A stretch of 53,787 bases of DNA from Clostridiaceae bacterium DTU079 (lineage in GTDB: Bacteria; Bacillota; Clostridia; Acetivibrionales; Acetivibrionaceae): assembly GCA_001512505.1 (NCBI GenBank), contig LFSC01000055.1, forward strand, positions 38,892 to 92,678, read 5' to 3'. The first letter of the stretch is position 1. Each line of letters starts with the position of its first letter. Of the stretch, positions 35,565-45,115 are shown one piece after another. Below the pieces are notes generated by a model. That model had not been told where the DNA came from and made no database searches. It saw nothing but the letters and a program-made list of their open reading frames with translations. The position numbers and the translations under genes were made by a program.

Positions 35565-36746
35565 ATGGTAGGGAATACATTTGGCAGAATATTTAGGGTA
35601 ACCACCTGTGGGGAGTCATATGCAGGAGCTTTTCGTAAAAATCCCAATGTACCGAAAGAATTATATGGCGGGTTAATGACAATTGTTGATGGCGTTCCTC
35701 CGGGAATTAAACTAACGAGTGAGCTTATACAGGAAGAGCTGGATAAAAGAAGACCCGGCAAATCAGCCCTGGACACACCAAGAAAAGAATCGGACAAGGT
35801 ATTTATTTTTTCCGGTGTCATGGAAAATGACATTACCACCGGTGCCCCTGTCGGACTCATTATTCCCAATGAGGTTATAGAGGATGAACATTTAAACAAG
35901 CATAAGAGTTACAATGAAGTTATAAGACCCGGACAGGCCGGTTATACCTTTTTTAAGAAATATGGCCAATTTGCCGATAATATCGGTGCAGGACGGGCTT
36001 CCGGAAGGGAAACTGCAGCCCGGGTTGCCGCGGGTGCAGTAGCAAAGGCTGTTCTTGATACCATGGGCATTGATGTAATCGCCTTTGTAACCGAAATACA
36101 TGGAATAAAAGCAGAAAATATAACATATGAAACGGCAAAGGCCAATTACCGCAAAAACGACTTAAATTGTCCCGATCTAAACAAAGCCAAAGAAATGATG
36201 GATGAGCTTTTGAAAATCAAGGCAGAAGGAGATTCCGTAGGCGGTGTTGTGGAGATAATAGCCCGGGGAGTACCTGCAGGGCTCGGTGAACCGGTTTTTG
36301 ATAAACTTCAGGCAACATTGTCCCATGCACTAATGTCCATTGGTGCCATAAAAGGAATTGAGTTCGGTGACGGATTTGAACATGCAAAATTAAAGGGTTC
36401 GGAGTCCAATGATATTCCTTATTATGACGAGTCTTCCGGACGGGTACGGTTTAAGACAAATAGGGCAGGGGGAATATTGGGCGGTATATCCAATGGAGAG
36501 GATATTAGAATAAGGGTGGCAGTAAAACCGACTCCAACCATCTCAATTCCTCAGAATACCGTTAATATGTACAAGCTTGAGAATGTTGAAGTGGCATTTA
36601 AAACAAGAAACGATCCCTCAATATGTCCGAGAATTTATCCTGTATGCGAAGCAATGGTCAGGATTGCTCTGTTGGATGCTTTATATATTGCTAAAGGATA
36701 TAGAGCTGTTTCCAATAATATTGATCCAAGATGGGACGATCTATAG
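35565..36746 (+). CDS. aroC: Chorismate synthase
   Basis: 393 residues with the conserved FMN/substrate regions: MVGNTFGRIFRVTTCGESYA, KSALDTPRKESDKVFIFSGV, RPGQAGYTFFKKYGQ, GAGRASGRETAARVAAGAVA, GGILGGISNGEDIRIRVAVK and the C-terminal DPSICPRIYPVCEAMVRIA. It converts EPSP to chorismate. AGGAGAGAAGGTAGG precedes the ATG. It is probably co-transcribed with aroK. The transcript would end near the palindrome at 36818. Confidence 0.96.
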   Translation: MVGNTFGRIFRVTTCGESYAGAFRKNPNVPKELYGGLMTIVDGVPPGIKLTSELIQEELDKRRPGKSALDTPRKESDKVFIFSGVMENDITTGAPVGLIIPNEVIEDEHLNKHKSYNEVIRPGQAGYTFFKKYGQFADNIGAGRASGRETAARVAAGAVAKAVLDTMGIDVIAFVTEIHGIKAENITYETAKANYRKNDLNCPDLNKAKEMMDELLKIKAEGDSVGGVVEIIARGVPAGLGEPVFDKLQATLSHALMSIGAIKGIEFGDGFEHAKLKGSESNDIPYYDESSGRVRFKTNRAGGILGGISNGEDIRIRVAVKPTPTISIPQNTVNMYKLENVEVAFKTRNDPSICPRIYPVCEAMVRIALLDALYIAKGYRAVSNNIDPRWDDL

Positions 36747-36817
36747 TATTATTTATATTTTTTACTGCACATACTAAGACAGATAATTCTAAAAATGATC
36801 GTTTAGACAAATAATTA

Positions 36818-36852
36818 TAGAGCCTGTTAATACAACGTATTTACAGGCTCTA
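36818..36852. repeat. GAGCCTG-family palindrome (copy B)
   Basis: TAGAGCCTGTTAATAC (36818-36833) and GTATTTACAGGCTCTA (36837-36852) form an almost perfect stem with the 3-base loop AAC. It is followed by ATCTTTT and lies between convergent aroC and the PilZ gene, so it could be a bidirectional terminator. It shares both arms with copies at 11309-11396 and 48240-48287. Confidence 0.8.
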
Positions 36853-36928
36853 ATCTTTTAAACTTAATTATTCAGTATAATTTAAATCTTGACAATTTAA
36901 GTCTTATTTAACGCAAACCTTCAAAATA

Positions 36929-37585
36929 TCAATTCATTATCACTCTTCTTTGAATTATCCTTTTGATTGGCTCAAAGTCATATTTCAACCGGCTTATTGC
37001 AAGCTCCTGGTCAAGCCTTAGGAGTTCAATGCACCTTTCAAGAGTACTGCTGAATTCAGGAGAAACAGCATAAAATTCAAGTCCGTATTCAAAACCAACT
37101 TTACTGACATTTTTCCATACAATACGAGCTTTAAAATTAAGTTCTATAGTTGCAATTTTTGTTTTTATTGAAAAAACCTCTCCTTTTTTAAACTCTTGCT
37201 TAGAGCATAAGGAAAGTCCATCAAGGCTAATATTCCTTATGTATGAGAAAATTTGCGCATTATCGTTTATTATATATGCACACAGGGATACGGGAAACCT
37301 CTGGGTAATCCTTTTATTTTTTATTGATTGGACATTATTAATAGTTAATGTAAAAGAATTATCCTTGTAATCAATAAAGCTCACTGTACTTTCACAGAGG
37401 TTTATTATATTTTCACTCTCGTAACCAATTACAACAGGATCGCTGTCAAAAAAGCTATATATGAGAAAATCCTTCTCAGGTTTAATAACAACCCCATCGT
37501 TGAAAGCCTCGCTTATAATGCCTCTGTTATTATTGTCGACTGAATAGTGCTTAAGTGTGACAATTTCACCGACTTTAAATTTCAT
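36929..37585 (-). CDS. PilZ domain c-di-GMP-binding protein (YcgR/YpfB-like)
   Basis: 218 residues. An N-terminal YcgR-N-like domain (about 1-95; VGEIVTLKHYSVDNNNRGII) is followed by a PilZ domain (about 97-210). The c-di-GMP-binding motifs are KRITQRFPV (RxxxR-like) and NISLDGLSL (D/NxSxxG). Such proteins relay c-di-GMP levels, often to flagellar motors. The REC/HD-GYP protein at 26483 would act on the same second messenger. The ATG is preceded by AAATGGGGATGATTTT. Confidence 0.9.
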   Translation of the reverse strand: MKFKVGEIVTLKHYSVDNNNRGIISEAFNDGVVIKPEKDFLIYSFFDSDPVVIGYESENIINLCESTVSFIDYKDNSFTLTINNVQSIKNKRITQRFPVSLCAYIINDNAQIFSYIRNISLDGLSLCSKQEFKKGEVFSIKTKIATIELNFKARIVWKNVSKVGFEYGLEFYAVSPEFSSTLERCIELLRLDQELAISRLKYDFEPIKRIIQRRVIMN

Positions 37586-37980
37586 AAAATCATCCCCATT
37601 TCCTTATTTTGTACATTACTGCAAAGTTAAGTTTAACGAATAATAAGTATTTAGTTTAACGAATAATAAGTCAAAGTATCAGCAAATCGTGAGGCTAAGA
37701 ATAGACCAGTGGAATTTCAGACTAACAAAGGCTGCAAATCAAGCATGAGGAATAAATATTTGAAACTATTTTTAAACACGCTAATTATATTATAGCATAA
37801 TTTAGCAAAAAGTTTAAGTATTTTTTAAATATTAATTTTTAATAGAAAAATGAAAAAAAATTATTGATTAAAATAAAAAAATTATCTTTTAGCCCCCTTA
37901 AAATTAAAATATATTCCGAAATTCTATAGTAGCTTATAAGGCACAATTTGCTTATAAGTAATACCAACCTTCATACCAAA

Positions 37981-38024
37981 CTACCGACAGCTTATATGTT
38001 CTTACTGACGGTAGTTTTTTTTTA
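37981..38024 (+). terminator. Orphan intrinsic terminator
   Basis: CTACCGACAG (37981-37990) and CTGACGGTAG (38005-38014) pair with one mismatch, followed by a run of T9. No plus-strand gene precedes it; the nearest one ends at 36746. Confidence 0.75.
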
Positions 38025-38208
38025 TCATTTCATCAATATTTACTTATAAAGATTTTATATTTGATTCTTATTTATTATATTTGATTCTTAAGGATTTATA
38101 TTTATTAAATTATATGTTGATTTGATTTTAATAAATTTATGAGCTTGTAAATACATGGACTTATAGATACATGGGCTTGTTTTTTAAAAAATATGCTTTT
38201 GCCTCCCT

Positions 38209-38242
38209 CTGATTATACAAAATTTTTATTTTGTATAATCAG
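38209..38242. repeat. 15-bp perfect palindrome
   Basis: CTGATTATACAAAAT (38209-38223) and ATTTTGTATAATCAG (38228-38242) with a 4-base loop, flanked by partly complementary CCC and GGG. It could be a terminator-like or protein-binding structure. Confidence 0.65.
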
Positions 38243-38542
38243 GGCAATTTAAAAAGGGGTATCTCCCCGTAATCTCAATATTCTATGTAACAAATAAAAA
38301 AGCACAAAATCCTTTTCAATAAATTCTGTGCCACATAATTAATACACTATTTATTTAACCACTATTTATTCAACCGTTTAGATTTTATTTAATTACTATA
38401 AGATAATTGTTTTTAAAATAAGCAACTTGGATCACAAGCTAAACATTCTTAAGTAAATGATTCAAAAAGAATTGATTCTATATAAATGTTCTTATTAAAA
38501 TGATCTTAAACAACAAACTTAAATAGCAATCTTAAATAATAA

Positions 38543-38607
38543 TCTTAAATATTATCCTTAAATATTATCCTTAAATATTATCCTTAAATATTATCCTTAA
38601 ATATTAT
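38543..38607. repeat. 13-bp tandem repeat array
   Basis: The unit CCTTAAATATTAT occurs four times perfectly (38556-38607) after one copy with a single change (38543-38555). Degenerate relatives (TCTTAAAT-, CTTAAATTATAAT) extend on both sides to about 38530-38690. It lies just downstream of the M23 peptidase gene. Confidence 0.85.
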
Positions 38608-38716
38608 TCTTATATAAAAATCTTAAATTATAATCTTTTATAACAATGATATATAACAATCATATATAACAATCTTAAATTATAATCATATATAATATTC
38701 TAATAAATCTGGAACT

Positions 38717-39841
38717 TTATTTGCTAATATAGTTCAATGGATTAACGACGTCTCCATCAATTCTAACTTCAAAATGAAGATGCGGTCCGGTTGCCATACC
38801 GGTTTGACCGGCTTTAGCAATAATTTGACCCTTTTTAACCGTATCACCGGCTTTTACAAGCAGACTGCTGCAATGAGCATATAATGTTGTTATACCGCCA
38901 CCATGGTTAATGATAACGGTATTACCATAACCGTCCTCCCATCCTGCGGAAATAACAACTCCTTGGTTTGCAGCAACAATTGAGGCACCATAAGCTGCAT
39001 CTATATCAACACCGGTATGCATTTTATACTTTTTAAGAATTGGATGCAATCTATTTCCAAAATATGAATCAATTTTTTTAGAACTAGGCACAGGCCATAC
39101 CATCGTACCTCCGGCATATTTTTTACTGCCACCGATTTTTCTTATTTGATTTGCAATTTGAACCGATTGTTGTATTAAACTATCTTCCTGTTTTTCCAAA
39201 TTTTTTAATTTTTCTTCGCTTTCTTTTATCTTGCTTTCCAAGCCGCTTCTTGTAGCCATCAATGTATCAAGAATATCTTTTTTCTCGTTTAACTCATTTT
39301 TCTTTGTTGATTTAATATTCTCAACCAATTGCTTTTTATATAGAACATCCTTTTTTATCGCTTGAAATTCTTTAACAACATCCTTATCTTTCTTAGCTAT
39401 TGAAGAAATGAGCTCCAACCTCTGAAATAAGTCAATAATATCCTCAGAGTCCGCTAAAATGTCAATATAAGATATATAAGAGTTTTTATACATGGTCACC
39501 AGTCTCTTTTTAAATTCCTCAGACTGTTTACCGTACTTTTCTTCTGCCTGCTTTAATGATTCCTCATATCCTTGAATCTCAATGTTCAATAAATCTATTT
39601 CATTCTTTATTTTTTCATATTCCTGACTTTCCTCTTCCTGACTCTTTATAATTTCTTGCTTTTTTTCTTCCAACTCATTTCTTTGCTTATTAACTTCTTT
39701 CTTTTCTTGCTCTATTTGATTCAACTTATTATCAATTTCAGTCATTTTATCGTTGACATCGTTCTTGCCGGCTGCCATAACAGGAATAATACAGGCAATA
39801 CATAAGGCAACTATAATGCAAACAATAATATTCTTTTTCAC
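38717..39841 (-). CDS. Secreted M23 family metallopeptidase with coiled-coil domain
   Basis: 374 residues from GTG 39841, which follows AATTGGAGGAGTAATT; a longer ORF start at 39865 has no site. A signal peptide (KKNIIVCIIVALCIACIIPV, cleaved near MAA-G) is followed by a long coiled coil (about 35-245) and a C-terminal LytM/M23 domain. Zinc ligands and catalytic residues are in LHPILKKYKMHTGVDIDA (HxxxxxxxD) and GPHLHFEVRIDG (HxH). It resembles EnvC/NlpD-like or PcsB-like cell-wall hydrolases and should cut peptidoglycan cross-bridges outside the cell. Confidence 0.94.
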   Translation of the reverse strand: MKKNIIVCIIVALCIACIIPVMAAGKNDVNDKMTEIDNKLNQIEQEKKEVNKQRNELEEKKQEIIKSQEEESQEYEKIKNEIDLLNIEIQGYEESLKQAEEKYGKQSEEFKKRLVTMYKNSYISYIDILADSEDIIDLFQRLELISSIAKKDKDVVKEFQAIKKDVLYKKQLVENIKSTKKNELNEKKDILDTLMATRSGLESKIKESEEKLKNLEKQEDSLIQQSVQIANQIRKIGGSKKYAGGTMVWPVPSSKKIDSYFGNRLHPILKKYKMHTGVDIDAAYGASIVAANQGVVISAGWEDGYGNTVIINHGGGITTLYAHCSSLLVKAGDTVKKGQIIAKAGQTGMATGPHLHFEVRIDGDVVNPLNYISK

Positions 39842-40008
39842 AATTACTCCTCCAATTAACCGCAAAACAAAACGTTTGTAATTGCGTTATTCTCTATTGC
39901 AGGTTATTAAATAATCAAAAAAAGGAAGTAACATCTAAAATTTATACTAATATATTCTAATAATATATTTATGCTTTTGTCAATACAGTTGTTCATATCT
40001 TCCTTTGA

Positions 40009-40806
40009 CTAATTGATCCTGACCGGTTGTGCAACAGTATATTCGGTTAATTTATTTCCGTCCCAGTCAAATAAAAACGTTCCGAAAAATGATCCGAGCA
40101 TAGCATCCGAATCTTTAAAGGAAATAAACGTACTTTTTTCCTCCAGAACCTTAAAACCGACAACAGCTAAAACACCGGTATTCTCGGGTGCTCCGTCACT
40201 TTTATACATATTAAAGTTTATATAGGTTTTCCCAAAGTTTAAAATACCCTTTTCAACATTATGATTATTAATAGGTATTGTTCCATATTTTGAATTTACT
40301 AAAATATTCCCATCCTTTGGCTGTGTATCATTTGCAAGGGGTGTACCCGTATCGGGGTCTACAGCCTGTAACACCGAAGGATCATACTCGATATTTACCT
40401 GATATGCAGCAAGATTCGGGACATCTTTGACGGTCAATTCCACCTTTATTATTTCACCTTTGGCTGCAGTATACTTATCCGCAACTAATTGTATATTTCC
40501 TTCCGATTTTACCTCTACCGGTGTATTATCCGAAGCTATAGGCGTATTTGTTGCACTGCTTACGGGATTTTCCGTATTTTCGGGGTTAACGGCATGATTA
40601 TCCTGAGTAGATGTTGAATCAATATTAGCAGGTGTTGAATCAATATTATTTTTAGTTTCATTGTTTATATCTTCATTTTTTGTAGCTTCAACCGGCGGTG
40701 ACTGCTTGGTGTCATTATCGGAACCCTTATTTGAACCGCATCCGCACAGCATAGATAGCGATAGGGCGATTATGATGCATAGTCTTATCATATTTGATTT
40801 GATCAT
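40009..40806 (-). CDS. Lipoprotein with a single type II cohesin
   Basis: 265 residues. The N-terminus IRLCIIIALSLSMLCGCGSN is a lipoprotein signal with a likely lipobox ending at the second Cys of LCGC. A Thr/Asn/Pro-rich spacer (about 30-95) leads to one type II cohesin (about 100-265; IQLVADKYTAAKGEIIKVEL, LAAYQVNIEYDPSVLQAV, YGTIPINNHNVEKGILNFGK). Type II cohesins bind type II dockerins such as the one ending CipA-type primary scaffoldins. Lipid anchoring, if real, would tether the cellulosome at the membrane surface. It lies downstream of the six-cohesin gene, which ends in its own terminator. AAAGGAGGAAAATGA precedes the ATG. Confidence 0.9.
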   Translation of the reverse strand: MIKSNMIRLCIIIALSLSMLCGCGSNKGSDNDTKQSPPVEATKNEDINNETKNNIDSTPANIDSTSTQDNHAVNPENTENPVSSATNTPIASDNTPVEVKSEGNIQLVADKYTAAKGEIIKVELTVKDVPNLAAYQVNIEYDPSVLQAVDPDTGTPLANDTQPKDGNILVNSKYGTIPINNHNVEKGILNFGKTYINFNMYKSDGAPENTGVLAVVGFKVLEEKSTFISFKDSDAMLGSFFGTFLFDWDGNKLTEYTVAQPVRIN

Positions 40807-40975
40807 TCATTTTCCTCCTTTGTTGTATATAACCCTATATATCATACCACATCTTATATGAAAACTGCAGACATTTTACAAAAAAACATAAGTACAGTTT
40901 AATAAAATAATCAAAAAATTAGCTTGCAACAATCCTCCTTAGCTTTTATCGGAAATATCTCAAATATCTCAAATT

Positions 40976-41004
40976 TTAAAAAGCAAGGGGGCCTAACGCC
41001 CCCT
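40976..41004 (-). terminator. Intrinsic terminator of the six-cohesin scaffoldin gene
   Basis: On the minus strand AGGGGGC and GCCCCCT (41004 to 40986) form a GC-rich stem with loop GTTAG, followed by TGCTTTTT. Confidence 0.88.
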
Positions 41005-41032
41005 GAACTTACATTATTTAATTTTCAGCATA

Positions 41033-44000
41033 TTAATTAATTTTTCCCGGTTCTACTATAGTATAATCCTTCAGAATATTACCATCCCAATCAATCAATA
41101 CCGTTCCTTTAATGCTACCCGGCATAGCAACAGTGTCTTCAAAGTATATTGATGTGCTCTCCTTCTTAAGAACCTTGAAACCGATTACCCCTAACACGCC
41201 TGATTCTTCAGGAGCACCTTTAGCTTTATAATTATCCATAAAGGCGTATATATTTGAAAAATTCAATATACCATTTCTAAGGTCGTGCATCGAAATTTCC
41301 GTCGGTCTGAAAGAAGAATTCGTAATCAGTTCTTTGTTGGCCAAACCACCTCTTACGCCCAATGCCGATCCGTCTGCCAGATTAATAGGCTGTAATACGT
41401 TAGGATCATACTTAATGTTTACCTGGTAGCCTAAGAAATTGTCAATATTGTTTACTTTAAGCGTTGCTTTTATTATTTCGCCAACCTCAGCACTGGTTTT
41501 GTCTAATTCCAATGCAAGATAACTTTCGGAATCGTTGGAACCGTTGGAACCGCTATTTATTTTCTCCGATTGAATTACATCATAGTTTGTGATTTTATCC
41601 CCATTCCAATCAAATAATACCGTTCCTTTAATTCCACCGGGCATTCTAATGCTATCTTCGAAACAAATTTGAGTGCCGGTTTCCTTTAATACTTTAAATG
41701 CTACTACTCCCAATACTCCTGATTCTTCAGCTTGGCCGCTCGCCTTATAACTGTCTAATAATACATATGATTTAGAAAAGTTAAGTAAACCTTTTGAAAG
41801 ATCATGCAACACAATCTCTGTGGTCATATACTTATCATTTAACAGGATTGTACCGTTCTCCATCGGAGTCCTTGTAGCGAAGTCTTCCCCTGTAATAGGA
41901 TTAATCGGCTTCAATACTTGCGGGTCATACTTTATATTTACCTGATAGCCGGCAAAATTCTTAATATTGTTTACCTTTATTGAAGCATTTATTATTTCTC
42001 CAACAGCTGCATTTTTCTTATCAAGCTCAATTGAAATATAACCGTCCTTGACAGGTGTTGATCCCGAAATTTTTATAATACCGGGGTTTATAACCTTATA
42101 TCCGGAAATTAACTTTCCGTTCCAGTCAAACAATGATGCTCCTGTAATGCTCTCCGGCATTGTCGGAGTCTTTTCAAATGCAATGTAAGTATCTTTTTCT
42201 TTTAATACCTTAAAGCCAATCTGAGCAACAGTTCCTGTTTCTTCTGGTTTATTGCTTAATTTATAGTCCTTAAGGAATGAGTATGTCTTACCGAAGTTTA
42301 AGATACCTTCGTCCAAATCGTTAAGTACCGCCGATATAATACCGTATTCTTGATTTATCAGAATTGTTCCGTCATTAGGCATCTGCGTTTCACTCAACGG
42401 TTTTCCTGTCACAAGATCAACAGCCTGTAAAACTTGAGGATCAAATTTAATGTTTACCTGATAGCCTGCGAAGTTTTTAATGTCTTTAATATTTACAGAA
42501 GCTTTGATAATATCTCCTACTTTTGCTTCATTTTTATCCAGTTTAAGTTCAATATAGGATGAATCAACAGGATCATCAGTCGGTTTCGTAGTAACAATCG
42601 GAGTTGGAGTCGGAGTTTGGATTCCTGTAGCACAAGCTAATAATGTTATTGCTTCCGGCTGTACCACTTTATAGCCGCTTATTCTTTTTCCGTTCCAATC
42701 AAATAACATTGTACCGGATATGCTGGTCGGCATGGTAATGGAATCCTCAAAATTAATGCTGGTTAAGCCCGAATCGAGAACCTTGAAATTAATTACTCCT
42801 AAAACACCTGATTTTTCCGCATTACCTGAATCTTTATAATCCTTAAGGTACATATAGGATTTTGAGAAGTTTAATATACCCTGTGAAAGGTCATTTACAG
42901 CAACAGAAACCACACCGAAATTATCGTTCGTAATCACAGTACCCTTGCCGGGCATGGTGTCTTCTTGGAATACTTTACCTGTATCAGGATTTATAGGCTG
43001 AAGCATAGCAGGATCATATTTAATATTGACCTGATAACTTGAAATAGTATTTATATTATCAATTCTTACTACTGCTTGAATAATATCTCCAACTACTGCT
43101 GTAGTTTTGTCAAGCTTTATCTCTATTGAACCGTCTGAAATCGGGGTATTCGTCGGAGTCGGAGTTGGAGCCTTAGTCGGAGATATGGTCGGAGCTTTGG
43201 TCGGAGTTGGAGTTGATGTTGGAGTTGAAGTAACAGCTCCGCCGTCTACTATTTTTATAGTATTAGACGATATTATATCATAATCCGTTAATCTTTTTCC
43301 GTCCCAGTCATAAACCAATGTTCCTTTAATACCTTCCGGCATTGTTACAGTTTCTTCAAAGCTTAATCCGGTTGAATAGATCGGTTTTAAAGCCTTAAAG
43401 GTGATTTTGGCTATTATTCCGCTTTTTTCCGGTTTGCCGGAAGATCTGTAATCATTAAGATATGTATAGGTTTTACCGAAATTCAGTATACCCTTTTCCA
43501 GCTCGTTTGCTACTGCCCAAACCACACCGTAATCAGAATTTACAAGTAATGTTCCGTCTTCCGGCATGGTATTGTTTGTATATTCAGCTCCTGTTCCGGA
43601 TACAATCGGCACCAGCAATGTAGAATCATATTTTATATTAAATTGGTATCCAGCCAATTTATCAATATCATCAACTTTTATTGATGCAGTAACAGTCTCA
43701 CCAACAGAAACGGTATCCTTGTTCCATTCCACCGATATCTTACCTTTGTAAGGTGATAAAGTCGGAGGTGCTGTTTGACCGGAACCGAGGATGATGGCTT
43801 GAGGTTGAATAACGGTATAATTGGATATTACCTTACCGTTAACATCAAACAGCATCGTTCCGGTTAAGCTGCCCGGCATCGATTCAGTGTTTGCAAATAA
43901 TATAGTTGTACTTCCCTGCTCTTTGAGCACCTTAAAAGCAATCTCGGCCAGTACTCCTGTTTTTTCAGGAACGCCAGCTTTATAGTCCTTGATATATGTA

Positions 44001-44383
44001 TAAGCCTTACCGAAATTCAATATTCCTTTATCAATGTCATTTAAAACAGCAGATACGGGACCGTAATTCGAATTAACAAGCAAATTACCGTCCTTAGGCA
44101 TCGTATTATTGTCAAAAGGAACTTTTGTATCAGGATTTACTGCCTGTAACACAGAAGAGTCATACTTGATGTTTACCTGATATCCTGCAAAATTGTCAAC
44201 GTCATTGATCTTTACTACAGCTTTGATGATATCCCCAACCTTAGCCGTATTTTTGTCAAGCTCCAAGGATATATAGTTGCCACCGGATGCAGACAAAGAC
44301 ATAGCTGAGTTAGCGGAGACAAAGAATGATGTCATTGCCACCAGCAATGAAATGACCACTATTAAGCTAATACCTTTCTTCAT
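41033..44383 (-). CDS. Secreted scaffoldin with six type II cohesins
   Basis: 1116 residues from ATG 44383, behind TTGGGAGGTATTGGT. After a signal peptide (MKKGISLIVVISLLVAMTSF, cleaved near SANSA), six type II cohesins begin at about residues 34, 213, 418, 609, 783 and 954, each starting like IELKLDKNEAKVGDIIKASV and containing FAGYQVNIKYDPQVLQ and GILNFGK/S. Thr/Pro linkers are long between domains 2-3 (TPTPTKAPTISPTKAPTPTP) and 3-4, short elsewhere. There is no dockerin, SLH domain or sortase signal, so the protein should be released. By family knowledge it binds several dockerin-II-bearing primary scaffoldins, building cell-free polycellulosomes. Gene name not assigned. Confidence 0.93.
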   Translation of the reverse strand: MKKGISLIVVISLLVAMTSFFVSANSAMSLSASGGNYISLELDKNTAKVGDIIKAVVKINDVDNFAGYQVNIKYDSSVLQAVNPDTKVPFDNNTMPKDGNLLVNSNYGPVSAVLNDIDKGILNFGKAYTYIKDYKAGVPEKTGVLAEIAFKVLKEQGSTTILFANTESMPGSLTGTMLFDVNGKVISNYTVIQPQAIILGSGQTAPPTLSPYKGKISVEWNKDTVSVGETVTASIKVDDIDKLAGYQFNIKYDSTLLVPIVSGTGAEYTNNTMPEDGTLLVNSDYGVVWAVANELEKGILNFGKTYTYLNDYRSSGKPEKSGIIAKITFKALKPIYSTGLSFEETVTMPEGIKGTLVYDWDGKRLTDYDIISSNTIKIVDGGAVTSTPTSTPTPTKAPTISPTKAPTPTPTNTPISDGSIEIKLDKTTAVVGDIIQAVVRIDNINTISSYQVNIKYDPAMLQPINPDTGKVFQEDTMPGKGTVITNDNFGVVSVAVNDLSQGILNFSKSYMYLKDYKDSGNAEKSGVLGVINFKVLDSGLTSINFEDSITMPTSISGTMLFDWNGKRISGYKVVQPEAITLLACATGIQTPTPTPIVTTKPTDDPVDSSYIELKLDKNEAKVGDIIKASVNIKDIKNFAGYQVNIKFDPQVLQAVDLVTGKPLSETQMPNDGTILINQEYGIISAVLNDLDEGILNFGKTYSFLKDYKLSNKPEETGTVAQIGFKVLKEKDTYIAFEKTPTMPESITGASLFDWNGKLISGYKVINPGIIKISGSTPVKDGYISIELDKKNAAVGEIINASIKVNNIKNFAGYQVNIKYDPQVLKPINPITGEDFATRTPMENGTILLNDKYMTTEIVLHDLSKGLLNFSKSYVLLDSYKASGQAEESGVLGVVAFKVLKETGTQICFEDSIRMPGGIKGTVLFDWNGDKITNYDVIQSEKINSGSNGSNDSESYLALELDKTSAEVGEIIKATLKVNNIDNFLGYQVNIKYDPNVLQPINLADGSALGVRGGLANKELITNSSFRPTEISMHDLRNGILNFSNIYAFMDNYKAKGAPEESGVLGVIGFKVLKKESTSIYFEDTVAMPGSIKGTVLIDWDGNILKDYTIVEPGKIN

Positions 44384-45115
44384 ACCAATACCTCCCAAAT
44401 AAAATTCACTAGACATAATATGCCTTATTCATAACATGTTAATTTATTAAAATTTTATCTTTTTTCTTTTGATTTGCGCTTTTATATCTGCATTCTACAT
44501 TTTCAATATTGTATTTAAGCAAAAAATGTACTGCGATTTAATTATTCCTCCTTTCATTAGCAACAGATTAGATATAAAGCAACAATATCTATAAATTTAA
44601 CATGTTATGTTATTGACCACTTAAATAATAAACACAATAAATAAACACAAAAAAAACATAAATACAGCATTGTGTTTTATATGGTATTCTTAATGTTAGC
44701 TTGATTTTATCGCAGAGAATAGCATGTTTAATAAAGCATGTGCAGAAAAGAATTGTATATTATGACGTAGTGTATGTACATTTGATGCCTATTTATCATA
44801 ATATATCGATCAGATAAATAGAAAATAGCAAAGTTTAGAATAACTGCGTTATTGGTAGTTAATCAATACAAATAAATACCCAATTATTTACTTGCATAAC
44901 TTCTATATTTTTGATTTCTTTCGAACTTGCAGCGGAAAAACAAGATTAAAAAAGAAACCAAAAATATTACGCATATAAGAAACGTAAAAAAAACAACAAC
45001 TATTCTATATTAAATTTTAAAATTTTTCAAGTAATACCTAAGCCAAAATATCCGATGCCTCATTTCAATTTCATTATATATTAAAATAATTTGTCTTTCA
45101 ATACCTATTGTATTA
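44384..45115. other. Upstream region of the scaffoldin gene, no gene recognised
   Basis: 732 AT-rich bases between the scaffoldin start and the end of the PPTase gene on the same strand. AACATGTT occurs near 44431 and near 44598 (TTTAACATGTTATGTTA). An isolated AAAGGAGGAATAATT on the minus strand near 44545 is not followed by an ORF. I could not identify a confident promoter. The length suggests complex regulation of the scaffoldin. Confidence 0.5.

Larger units (their letters stand above)
37586..38716. other. 1.1-kb AT-rich gene-free region with several short repeats and hairpins
   Basis: No credible ORF is seen. Features within: a 19-bp direct repeat AGTTTAACGAATAATAAGT at 37630-37648 and 37653-37671; two CTTATAAG boxes at 37933-37940 and 37951-37958; a terminator-like hairpin at 37981-38024; TTATATTTGATTCTTA at 38055-38070 and 38075-38090; a 15-bp palindrome at 38209-38242; and a 13-bp tandem array at 38543-38607. 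The terminator has no coding gene on its strand upstream, which leaves room for a small RNA. Confidence 0.6.

Noticed and set aside
38147..38186. Fourth copy of the GAGCCTG palindrome
   Set aside because: GAGCTTGTAAATACATGG resembles one arm, but the second arm is not a reverse complement and no stem forms.
38543..38607. CRISPR array
   Set aside because: The 13-bp units are directly adjacent without spacers and no cas genes are present.
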